Origin: Saturnia japonica
Lineage: Eukaryota > Arthropoda > Insecta > Lepidoptera > Saturniidae
Length of the DNA: 64,000 bases
Assembly: GCA_033032175.1 (NCBI GenBank)
Contig: CM065318.1
Coordinates: 16,554,001-16,618,000 of the forward strand
Reading direction: 5' to 3'
The position numbers and the translations under genes are program-made. Below are positions 24,585-35,800 of this stretch, piece after piece. Position 1 is the stretch's first letter. Each line of letters opens with the position of its first letter. The notes beneath the pieces are model-generated. The model worked only from the letters and a program-made list of their open reading frames with translations, did not search any database and was not told the DNA's origin.

Positions 24585-25704
24585 TTATATATCTGTTGAT
24601 ATATTAATCTATACGACGTTTTGTATATAAATATATGGCATTGTTTCAATTCAACATGACTGAATTGTTGTTAATATACATCTCCAATAATGTGTAGATA
24701 CATGAAATACGACGTGTGTGTTACTAAAACTGCTGATATGTTATATGAATCAGGAAAAACAGAGGCGGGCAGTGAGTTCCATTAATTTGCGGTTATCTAT
24801 AACTTCCATACATGATCATAGATTTAATACACGGCCATGGCTTAAAAAAAAAACTTATATTCTGACATATCAACATTTATACGTCAGGCGCATTTTAAAA
24901 CACACTGTATTTATCTGATATAACACACAAAAACGGGTAAGCGTGTACTTGTGTACGCTCGTTAGAAGTTTATACTTTATTGTATAAATCGATGTCATGT
25001 GACATGTGACGTATAACATTGGAGTGTAACTGTCTTCACTACGATAAAACAAGAGGCTTGGCGAGCAACTTCATAGTATAGACTTTTTGTTACGATGTGT
25101 AAAAAAAGCCATTAAATTTTATTTTCATGATTCTTTCAAAGAAGTATATACATATTCAAAATGTTTTTCCAAACTCGTATATAAAAAACACCCTAAAGGA
25201 TCTTCAAGATCACTATGGGGATCACATCACTGCTTTAAGATTTACGGTTTTACCTATAAAAATCTGTCAATATTTAAACTTTGATTGAAGTATTTTCTCT
25301 CTCCTCTATCCATCTTGCTTATATAATCAATGTATATAGATAAAGTCGTTAAGCATTACGTACTATGCAAAAATGAGATCACGTTACAGGAAATATTTAT
25401 TTACCTATCAAATACATTTTAATTGAAAAAAAAAACAGCATTGAGAATTTAAGCCAATGATAATATGCCATTCATCAGACCTACCGTTAAAACCCGTAAC
25501 TATAGAGATGGTTTAAAATTTATTGTTAGAGAAAAGACTGAGGAATTAATGTGAACGAAAGTTGAAAACGACAGAACTATATGTATTCGCATGCGTCAGA
25601 ACGAGATGAGCGATTTTTCTTAAATCACATAGACTTATTTAATTACATAGGTATAACTATCATGTTGTATGTTTAAATTAAAAAGATAAAATTATTAAAA
25701 AATT

Positions 25705-27423
25705 ATGAAGTCTGTTTATTTAATTTCCCACGCGATTATTTATTCAGCATGTGGATTATTTAATGTGTACGGATATTTTAAAGAAGCTAATTTCTCTCTT
25801 ATTAACTCCCCAGAGAACAAGTTACCTAAGTTTGATATGATATACGTCATATTTACATACATTTTACACATGTCGTCAAACATAGGTAGTGTCTTCATAG
25901 GGTCACTTTTTTTATTGTACCACAGCAAATTGACGACACTGGCCCTGATGGTAAGCACAGTACAATCGTAACACAACAATGACCACCGAGAGATCGCAAT
26001 ACATTGACGGTCGCAGCTACCATGCTGCGCCGGGCTGGCATTAATTTAACTGGATATGCACAGGCTGATCCAGAAACGCGACACGCAAAAGCGAGTCACT
26101 ATGACGGACTTTTCACCACATGCATGGTGAAGCACCACGTGCAGGTGAAGTTGGCATGGGCGTCTCGCCTTTAAATATGTAATTCGACACCACATACACC
26201 TCTTATTGCATATTTAAGCGATAAAATAAAATGGCGGATGCTTTACATTTTTTATGTAGTATTCGGCCACAATCTCACCCGATTTCACGTTACGATGTGG
26301 CCTAAAATGGTAACACGCTAGTATAGAAGCACAGGTACAAGGCATAAGTAGGTCACAGCGTTTTCGTACACACATGACAGTAAACTGATTTTAAATGATC
26401 TCAAAGTTTTTACTGGTATAAAGCGCGTCATAGATGCTATAATATTTTAGTTTGAGATAAAATACGAAGATAATATATATTTTCATCTCACAATGTCATA
26501 TGCTATCGAGTGATAATTTGATTTTAAGATGTAACGTGTTCTCGGTGCGGTGTGAGGGGTGTCGATGACTCGACTCTTATGCCTCGTACATACGTTTGCC
26601 ACTTGCCACAAACTTCAAACCTCTACAGTCGCTTGGATAAAATAGGCAAGCCAAACATATCCATCCACACGTTTGCGAGTGTGCTTGTGTTTGGGATAAG
26701 CAAGCATGATAGCCTTCGACCTTGTGTCGTTTATAACATTTGGTTTAATCTATTTTTATTGTAAAAAGAAGCAAAATTATATGAGGAAATATATCATCAA
26801 TATAATGTATGCAAAATTAATTAACGAATACCTATAGTTAAAGATTCACAGAAACCGTACCTGGTTTTTTTAATGATTTATCGTTTTTTTTTTTTTTGTA
26901 TCTGACTACACTGTTAGCCTTAGGGGCCCTAAAGCCGCTGCGGCTTTTACAGCTTCATCGGACTTGGTCTATCGATCATTTATTTCGCGGAAGCGATACT
27001 AACTACAAACAAACGTGTGGACGTATCGAAAGCGCTTGCCACAAGCTCCTTTGATTCGTGCATCAAATACCGACTTCGCTCAGATCGGTGGCAAGCCAAG
27101 CCAAACGCTCCGTCCACACGTTTGAATTTGTGAATATTTCATTCATCAAACTGAAATGATTTTCAATAGCTATTATTTACATACAATGGTATTAGCATCT
27201 TCAGCGTTCGTTATGCTTTTAAAAGTATTGACTGGTACTTTCACACTAGAATACGTAAAAAAAGGTAGTAAATAGGTATATACAATTTATTTGTGTCATT
27301 TCGATAAACTTTTTTCTGTTTTTATTTGTTAAAAATTACATTCTTTAATTTCCACAGCATACAGATTTAGTCGACCCTGAAATAAGAAGTGATAAACTTA
27401 CACTTACTACTAGAAATACTTAA
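25705..27423 (+). CDS. Possible two-exon small membrane protein, unassigned
   Basis: Exon 25705-25950 starts with ATG (in-frame TAA nine bases upstream) and ends at a good donor ATG|GTAAGC. Its 82 codons include two hydrophobic segments: about residues 3-22 (YLISHAIIYSACGLFNVYGY) and 48-75 (VIFTYILH...FIGSLFLLY). A possible second exon, 27358-27423 (acceptor tttccacAG), continues in phase with a charged tail, DLVDPEIRSDKL, and TAA. Together this would be a 103-residue protein with two membrane spans. It might be a fragment of a chemoreceptor or an AIG1-like protein, but I see no diagnostic motif. The 1.4 kb intron holds an R8 copy, a MITE pair and an R2 fragment. There is no expression evidence. 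Confidence 0.3.
25975..26190. repeat. Interspersed repeat R8, copy
   Basis: 'aatgaccaccgagagatcgcaatacattgacggtcg...ggctggcattaatttaactggatatgcacaggctgatccagaaacgcgacacgcaaaagcgagtcactatgacgg'. Related to copies at 21990, 28105 and 38600. Confidence 0.5.
26580..26690. repeat. Probable diverged relative of the 27010 MITE
   Basis: Contains 'ggcaagccaaacatatccatccacacgtttgcga', close to the right end of the element at 27010-27124 (ggcaagccaagccaaacgctccgtccacacgtttg). The left end is only weakly preserved. Confidence 0.35.
26888..26972 (-). repeat. Interspersed repeat R2, 3' part
   Basis: A T-tract, then 'tctgactacactgttagccttaggggccctaaagccgctgcggcttttacagcttcatcggacttgg'. This is the reverse complement of the 13497 copy. 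Confidence 0.7.
27010..27124. mobile_element. MITE with 14-bp perfect terminal inverted repeats
   Basis: CAAACGTGTGGACG at 27010-27023 is the exact reverse complement of CGTCCACACGTTTG at 27111-27124. The inside is 87 bases with no coding frame. It is a short non-autonomous DNA element; the superfamily is not determined. Confidence 0.65.
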
Positions 27424-28104
27424 CAAAAAGTTAGTTATCGTGGGACAGCCTGTAGGAACGCAGTCCTTTCGCTTTAATATATTATACATTATTATTTATC
27501 AAGTAAAATGAAGGAATGGTAATATAATTGTATTTATTAATTTTAAAATGTTAAGTTTTTGTGTATAAAGGTGTGAAAATAAACATTTTACATATTAGTG
27601 ACTGTTTATAAAAATATAATCGTAATTATAAACTTAATCAGTAGTTACTTTCAGTTTTCAATATGCATAAAATAGTGTATTCGCATAAATACATACCGTA
27701 TGCCTACAGCTGACACTCACGCTGCCAGAGCCTTTTGTATGGCTCCAAGGCCTTTAAGTATAGTCAATTAAAAAAAAAAGTTATAAAATAGTAAACGAAT
27801 CTAGATTAACTCTTCTAGAGGAGTAGGCAACCCTCGGCGCATAGTACACGCTTAACCCCTCTCTCTGTCTCTTTCTAAAAAAGTGTCATTTGAAAGTTTT
27901 CCGCCGAACGCGCATTATGAAAAACATTCACTTTTTTCTTACTGTTTGATCTTACTCTTAGCCTTAGGGCCCCTGTCCTATCCTGTGACTTAAGTTCTTG
28001 TGAACAGCCCTTTATTTATTATGAAAGTTCTCTGTTTAAAAATGGACTTCCTAAGTTCCTAATGGCTAAACCCTATTAACTCTTTTGTAGCTCAGCAGAG
28101 TTAC

Positions 28105-28290
28105 TTTACTGTTGTCGTGTTATGAAAGCCCCTCACTAGCTGGATATGTACTGCATAATCCCGAAACGTGACAAACCAAAACGCCACTGTGACAAGTTAA
28201 TTACCGTGTGTATAGTGGTCGCAATCCAGTCTGACACTATTCAGTTGGGTCTACCCCCCAGTATATAACCATAGTTTGACATCACATTTA
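28105..28290. repeat. Interspersed repeat R8, copy
   Basis: 'actagctggatatgtactgcataatcccgaaacgtgacaaaccaaaacgccactgtgac...gtggtcgcaatccagtctgacac'. Just upstream, at about 27940-28010, is a remnant of R2 in reverse orientation (cttagggcccctgtcctatcctgtgactt). Confidence 0.5.
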
Positions 28291-28449
28291 CATCATATAA
28301 GTCATATTTACATAAAATTTAAACATTTGATGTCTCGGTATTGTCATATAGTATAGGCCATCTTGTTCATAAAATTAGGCACAACGATATAAAATAACAA
28401 ATATTGGAGCTCAAATGAAACGGTTGAGCAATTATTTTGGCATTTTTAT

Positions 28450-29553
28450 AAGTAGGTACATATAAGCCATTGAAAATTGTCTGTGTCACGTCAGCATGAA
28501 TTTAACGCGAGAAAATTTTTGTACAACGATTTTTTACGACTTTCGATGTCAGTTATGATAGACTTCGATTGGCCTTTCACGATGAAGCCTCATCCCGTGC
28601 CACTGTTTACAACTGGTTTAATGAGTTTAAATGTGGTCGCACTAATCTCACCGATGATCTGCGTGAGAGACGGCTTTCTACGGCGGTGACTGAAGGTAAC
28701 ATCAGTGTCGTGCGTCGTATGATAGAGACTGACAAAAGAGTGACTTATCAGCATACTCGGACAAGCTTAGACATCGGTATGAGTCAAGTGCACAAAATCC
28801 TCCATGAACATTTAGCGGTCATTAAGCTTTGTGCCCGATGGATACCTCATAATTTGACAGAGGTCCAAAAACTCCGTCGTGTTGATTGTGTCGTGAAGTG
28901 GTTCAAAGATTTAACGAAGGTGACTCAAATGCTGTTTTCGACATACTTACGGGTGACGAAAGCTGGATTTATTGTTATGATCCCGAAACTAAGAAACACT
29001 CTGCTGTCTGGGTGTTTCCTTCCGAGGAGTTGCCAACTAAAGTGAAGAGTGGTCGAAGCGTGGGAAAAAAGATGGTGGCCTCGTCCTTCGGAAGGACAGG
29101 TTATTACGCAACAATTGTTTTAGAGAATCGAAAAACAGTTACTACAAAGTGGTACACTAACAATTGTTTGCCACTTGTCTTGAAAAAAGTTCGGGAGAAA
29201 CGATCTTGCAGTATGATCTTCCTTCACCACGACAACGCCTCGTCGCACTACCGCCAAGCAAACAATCGACTACTTGGCGACGTCAGAAGTGGAATTATTG
29301 GGTCACCCGCCGTATAGCCCCTACCTCACACCTTGCGATTATTATTTATTTCCGAAAAAAAAAGAAAAACTTCGAAGAAAACTTTTCATGGACCCCTAAG
29401 GACGAGTGTGCAAAGTGCTTTTCTCGGTGGTTCCATCGGATGCAGCGATGTATTGATATAAATGGACACTATTTAGAAAAGATGTAATAAAACTAATAAC
29501 TTGCTAGTTTGTTCAGTTTTTGATTTTCTAAGAACTTTCAGTGTCACCTAACG
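28450..29553 (+). mobile_element. Mariner-like element (SETMAR-type transposase), frameshifted
   Basis: Transposase pieces read in order: ATG at 28496 (MNLTRENF); helix-turn-helix region SRATVYNWFNEFKCGR (about 28595-28640); VHKILHEHLAV and CARWIPHNL (about 28785-28855); then, in another frame, TGDESWIYCYDPETKKHSAV with the first catalytic Asp, and the second Asp in FLHHDNASSH (about 29219-29250); after a further frame change, PPYSPYLTPCDYYLF holds the third Asp (about 29310-29350). The D..D..D layout is the mariner one. At least three frame changes and stops after 28560 make it dead. The end 'cacctaa' near 29551 resembles mariner termini. It sits about 50 bases from the stop codon of the antisense yellow gene. 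Confidence 0.9.
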
Positions 29554-29605
29554 TATCATCTACGTAGTTACCATAATCAAAGCTGTATAGTTTGGAATTA
29601 TGTCT

Positions 29606-29830
29606 CTATACTTCAAAGGAAAAATGAAAAATGCATACCAGCTGATCTAGGACGTGAAATGAGACTGAGTGCCTTCCCAGAACGGATTGCTTCTCGCATT
29701 CAGTTCCGTGAATGATAGAAGACACTGGCGCCGTGAACACTCTGAAGTTCGTTTGGTTGTGGTCGATAGTCTCATATAGGAAACGAGACTGCCTGTTGCT
29801 TAGTATCCATAGGTTGCCTTCTAAATCTAC
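29606..29830 (-). CDS. Yellow-family last exon
   Basis: Acceptor gttttcAG at its high-coordinate end. Encodes VDLEGNLWILSNRQSRFLYE, then NFRVFTAPVSSIIHGTECE and a short tail ending at TAG (29608-29606). The N-F-R-(V/I)-(F/L) and G-T-x-C-E motifs are the usual C-terminus. The tail after GTECE (about 27 residues) is not conserved in the family as I know it. Confidence 0.88.
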   Translation of the reverse strand, partial: VDLEGNLWILSNRQSRFLYETIDHNQTNFRVFTAPVSSIIHGTECEKQSVLGRHSVSFHVLDQLVCIFHFSFEV

Positions 29831-32800
29831 CTGAAAACATTATTTTCACCAATGAAATTAGTTTTTAATACTGGCTAGTGTGAAGATTGATATCTTTCAT
29901 TGAACTTAGAATTCTGTAAATGCAAATTAATCTAACTATATATTAATACGTGAATCAAAAGCTTTTTACCCCTTTCTAAGCATATTGCGTGCACGGAAGA
30001 CTGAGATTTGGCATGGTTCAAGTTTATATGGAAAAGGAGTGCAGAAACCTAAAATTTATCTATATCTGTTACTAATATATTAAATAAAATAAATAATACT
30101 GAAATCCTAACACGATCAGTGCCATTGAACTTAGATCCCCCAAAATATTGACATTGTCACTCAACAAAAAGTGACAGCAAGTGATTCGCTAGTGAATAAA
30201 AATTTGCCGGTTTGCCGTGTGCGCACATCACACAAAAATTTCTGAATAGATTTTGATAATTTTTTTCTTGTTTTACTCCTTAAACACTTAGTACTTATTT
30301 TTTTAAAAAAGTTTTCAAGATAATTATACTCATAAACGGTAATTATTTAGTTAACGCGTGCGGAGCAGCAGGCACAGCTAGTTTACAATAAAAAATCAGA
30401 TTTTTATTTGTTCTCCCACCCGCGCCGTTCGATTGCTCTTTAATATCGCTATTTCTGCGACCATGGAAAAGTCTAAATTGCGTGTTATTTTCGAATACGA
30501 GCTCCGTCTTACTTGTGGCACCAACGCGCAACGAAGCACGGACGGTACACAATTTCAACGTCGTGTAGATGCCGCAAGTGAACGCACGGTTTGTTTTTTT
30601 ATTGATCACTCCCGTTCTGGAAATTTCGAACTCAACAATGAGCTCCGCGACGGACCAGACACGACATTCGCTAACGATGAATTGAAAACCATACTGCCAT
30701 CAGATCCATCTTGCACTACTCGTACCTATACGTCGAAATTAATAGCAGCCTTTACCTTAAGTGAAAAAAGCGATAAGTACTATAAAAATAGTAGTGATGG
30801 GACATTAGTTTAGATAAAAAGCAAACTTTATCACTTATATAACTAACCTTTAAGTCGTTTGGAAACTCCAATAGGTTGCAGTCACTAATAATAAGCGGAT
30901 TATTATCGTTATTAAAAGGTTTTTCTGTGTTCCAACAGCCTATTCCGTTTTTGCACAACTAAAACCGATACAAATAAATAAAATTTTATTGTTGTCGATC
31001 AATCGATTTAACTCTGAAACTAAAAAGCTAATGTTTTATTTTAATACGTCAAACGAAGACAAAGACACGGGCAGGCTATGGTCTAAACTCTAAAGGATAC
31101 TCACTTGTGTATAGAATAAAACTTTAGTACGCGGATCGAAGTCGCACGCTGTCGCCTGTGCTTTGGGTCCTCTGTCTCCGACTATCTGTAAACTCAAATT
31201 TGAAGTTTTAGCGGAAACATGACTCTTTATTAATGTTATTACTTTTCATTTATAAACTTACATATTATCGACATCTATACTATCTAATTATATTAACATT
31301 TTTACGAGACTGCGAAAAATAGGGGTTATGTTTTTCCTTGTCCTAACATATGAAATTAGTGTTTTAATTGAAAAAGCAAAACGATTTTTTTTAATGAAAT
31401 TGAACATTTAATCAATCGAAGTGTCTACCATTTTTATCTATGCACTTTCGCCATTTTATAGTTCATTGAGTGAAAAATTGGTGTAGCGAGAATTAATAAT
31501 TCTTTAAAAGCGGTTTAGACACCCTCATCGGAATTGAATTTTTTCTTTGCAAGAAATTGTTCAAATTCCGAAAAAAGGGGTAATCTCTTGGAGCTAGATT
31601 CGAGGAGTATGGTGGGTGTCGGAGATATTCCAACCGCAGTTCCTCTAATTTAGCGACCGTTTGTCGTGAAGTATGGGATCTAGCGTTGTCCTGAAGCAGC
31701 AGTGGGCTAGAGACTGATCAGTCTCGGTTGTTTAACGGTTAGCTTTTCCATCATGGTTGCAATTGTTGACAATATGTACAGATATGCCATTATTGTCTGG
31801 CCTTAGGAAGCTGTAGTGTCCACAAACACTGGTCCACCAATCACTCACTAGTACCTTTTTCTGACTCAACTTTCGGTTGCGACAGAATTGGACGGTTCTC
31901 CTGGGTTAAACCACTATGATGAGCGTTTCCGATTGTCTTAAAGAATCAATTTTCCTCACATGTAATACGATTCAAAATTCCATCGTCTTTGTGACGGTTG
32001 AATAATGTAACGCAGCACTCAAAGCATGTTTGTTGGTGTGCTTCAGTCAATTCATGCGGTATCCATTTCTCAAGCCTTTGCACTTTCCAATGTGTTTCAA
32101 GTGATTTAAATTTTTTTTATCACTCACACCGAAGCCTGCCGCTCTGACGTGGTTTACGATGGATCCGCTTCCACGATCACCTTTAATTCTTCATTATCAA
32201 CTTTGGTCTCCGGTCGTCCACGGCGTTTGTTTCGTAGATCAATATTTCCAGAACGAAAACGTTGGAACCTAAAAACGTGCCGTGCTTTCTTTTACAGTAG
32301 CAGCCCCATACACATAATTAATCCTTCCAGCTGTTTCTGCAGCGCTGATGCACTCATATTCATAAATAACGCGTTATTTTAAATTTTCCATTTTGTGAAA
32401 ATTACTATGTCAAATCAAATTGTGCGAAAACAAACAAATCACTATATTCGAAACACAAATAAACAAATGTAAATCAATACAATTAATAAAATTGAAGTGT
32501 CTGTTTGTAATGTTAAAATAACAGTTTTTTACTAAATGCATATGAAAGTATATACGATACCTATAACAAAAAGCCCATTTTTAAAATTTTTGTCTGTCTG
32601 TCAGTTTGTTTGTTCCGGATAATCTCCGAAACGGTTGGACCGATTTTGACGGAAATTTCACTGATAGATAGCTAATGATATAGGGAGTAACTTGCTACTT
32701 TTATTTAAAAAAGAATTAGAGTTCCGCACAAATAAAAAAAACTGGTCATGGTGAATCAATTCGGGCGCTTAAATGGCTTATGCTGAGTAAACCATAGAGA

Positions 32801-35800
32801 TATAGCAAATTAATGTACTACATAATAATTGTAGGCATTAAAAAGACCTACAAAAAAGTCAAACAGAGTATACGTCTATCTTCTAAGGAACACCCATAAT
32901 AAGCATTTTTGTCTTTAAAATAGCCGGGAGCAGGGAAGCAAGATTCGTGCGGGCATTCTGTAGTCCACGTGAGCGAAGCCACGGGCACAGCTAGTTTGAA
33001 ATAAATTTTAATTTGGAATTCCTAACCAAACGCCAGATATTTGAGATCAAAGTGGCTAGTTCAACAAAACGCCAATTTCATAAGGGCTTAAGGGGTTATT
33101 TCACGGCACGATTTACCGTACCCGATTTCCAGGAGGAGGGCAGGGGGGGCTTGAACGGCGGAATCGAGCCAATAGCTCGATCGGGCTGTGAAATAACCCT
33201 TTTAATACTTTGATGAGTCCAACTCATTCACTGTTCATGATAAACAAAGCGTTTCGCACGAGACATTAATACAACCGCTAGAGCGAGACAACTTGCGTAT
33301 CGTCAAGCGCCATTTGTAGGTAGAATCCAAAGAAAATTATATTTTACATCATCGGTAATATAGTACAGTTTACTAAGCTGACCTGTATGAATATTATGAA
33401 ATGTAAACAATCTAAATAATAGCTGTCTTAATAAATAAAAATATTGTTTAGAGATATATGGGCCTTAAATATACCTATTATTTTCATTAGTAGTATCAAC
33501 AGATAGCAGTCCTATGAAAATGTTTTTAATTTTTTCAATGAAAATATTAATGTGATTAGGGGCTTCTGAATAGTAGGGATCATAAACTTTAAAATAATGT
33601 TTAAATCATTAATTTTGATAAAGAATTATCGGAGATATAGCGTTGCCAGTATAAAACATATACTATCACGCCTGTATCCCCGAAGAGTTAGGCAGAGATG
33701 TACTTAATGTACACCCACAGTTCACCGTGTATGTTTTTAGGTCCCATGTAAAAAGAAGCGAGCCTATTGCCATTAATCAGACACAAAGCCAAACTCATAG
33801 AAAAACCCAATAACACTTTGCTCGATCTAGCAATCGAACCCAAGATCTCGATCATAGCAGTCGCGCTTACGACCTCTAGATTAATGAGAAACACAATAGA
33901 TAACACCATTGAGAAATATATGATGTAAGTAAACATCGTTATATCATACATCATGAAGTAAGTACCTACCTAACATGATTGTTGTTCAAAGAAATAATCG
34001 AGGTAACTCGCTATATGGTCCGTAAAGCAATGTCATACGGAACGTACATAGTTAAATTAGTTAGCTAAAACAAACCTCGACTCCGTTAAAAATTTCGTCT
34101 TTCGGTGTATTTTTGTTCCTCAAAAGTTTCGTCGACATTTTAAATTGTTTCGTACTTGAAGTCGGGTGTAGAAATAAATCTCGATATCTGGAATATTTAT
34201 AAATATGTAAAAAAAAATTTCAAGTATACTATACTTTAAAACTAGATTCACTTATAACAATTATTCTCGAAGAATATATAAATCAATAAAAAATATCAGT
34301 ACCATAATTTCTTTAGTATTCGTTACCAATTCTGTAGGTATCAAGACAACCCTAATCATGATGTATTTTTTTAGTTAAGGTTATGTAGTGGTAACGGCGA
34401 TAAATATATAAGAAACTGGAAAGCGCGTGAATTGAATGCAGAGCTAAGGAATTCGATAGTGCTGTAAACTAATTAGAATTATCGTTGCCGATAATGAAGA
34501 TGTCGACAAATTTTAACGTTATGTAATAAATATTTTCATCTTGGTTAACTTATTGAAAAAAAAAAAAAAAAGTAATAATTTTTTTATCTATTATTTCACC
34601 GAGAAGTCAAATTGAAAAAAAAAAAAATTAAATCATTGCCAGATACATTTTTCGACATTTGCCGTGCTTGGCGATGAATAAAAAGCAAGTTTTTTTGTAA
34701 CAGAACTTGACGGACTAGGATCAATAACTGTAAGGGTGCGTGGGGCGAGGCGTGCGGACGGCAAAGGGAGCTTCTCTTGCTCTTCACCACAGGCTCCGAC
34801 TGCATCCAACTCACGCGGTTACTATAGGTACAATGGTTTTATTAAGCAACGCAAAACCAAACCACAAACAGAGATAACAGCAAAAGCTAAAAGTACCAAA
34901 TTATAAAATAAATGACACAGACCCATCGCTTTTCGGCTGTGACAAGGCCGCAGAAGAAACTCCGTCGCTCCAGTAGAAGTCTATACCGCCTACGCTGTAC
35001 TCCCCAGCGTGAGGATCAAAGTGGAAATAATGGTTTTCGACTCGCCACGATTCGTCCGCCGACAAACTGTACACTATTATAGCACTCGAACCCATGTCTG
35101 TGATATACGCGTATGAGTTCTTACAATCTTTACCCACCACATCGACGACCTGGTGATTGAAAAAAATATTTTACCTATCTAGTTATGGAACATTTTAAGT
35201 CTCTTTGTTTCATATGAAATTAAGTAAGTATAATTTATCATATTCTTAGAATGTTTCTGGCTTATAAATTTGGTTAGAGGGTAGCGAAATAACTCTTAAA
35301 TTCTATAATTATAAATTTCAAAATCGGTGATGACCGGTATTATTCGCTCGAGTAACGGCGCGGCGCGGCTTGGCGAACATTTGTTACTCGGAAACTTCTA
35401 CTTTGTACGAGAGTCCCTCGCTTATAACATAAGTTTTATTATATTTGTATATGTGTAGGACCTAAAAAAAATCACATGTATCATTATTATATTAAAAAAG
35501 CTATAATTTTTAGTAGACCAAATACACATATTATATGTAAATGTTGGAGCAAAACTAAAGCGAACCACACAAACGATAAATGTAGCATTATTTTGCAGTT
35601 TTTAAATTTTACATAAAACATACCATCATTACATTTCGCCGGGTATGTTTTTAGGTCCCATGTAATAGGGGCCGAGCGAGCGAGAGAAACTCCGAGGTTA
35701 CTACCGAGAATTTCACAAAAAATCCCAAAATTTAGATTTTTGAAACAGAAAAATATATTGCTCACCACACTCGTCAGGACTGAGGAGTCCTTCAGGACAT

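Noticed and set aside
28477..28689. 70-codon ORF at the start of the mariner
   Set aside because: Mixed frame. The transposase start is the ATG at 28496 in another frame.
30343..30609. 88-codon minus ORF
   Set aside because: Antisense to the mariner N-terminal fragment and overlapping an R1 end.
33688..33954. 88-codon minus ORF and a tRNA-like B box
   Set aside because: This is a tRNA-derived SINE. There is no intact acceptor stem or anticodon arm, so neither a gene nor a functional tRNA.
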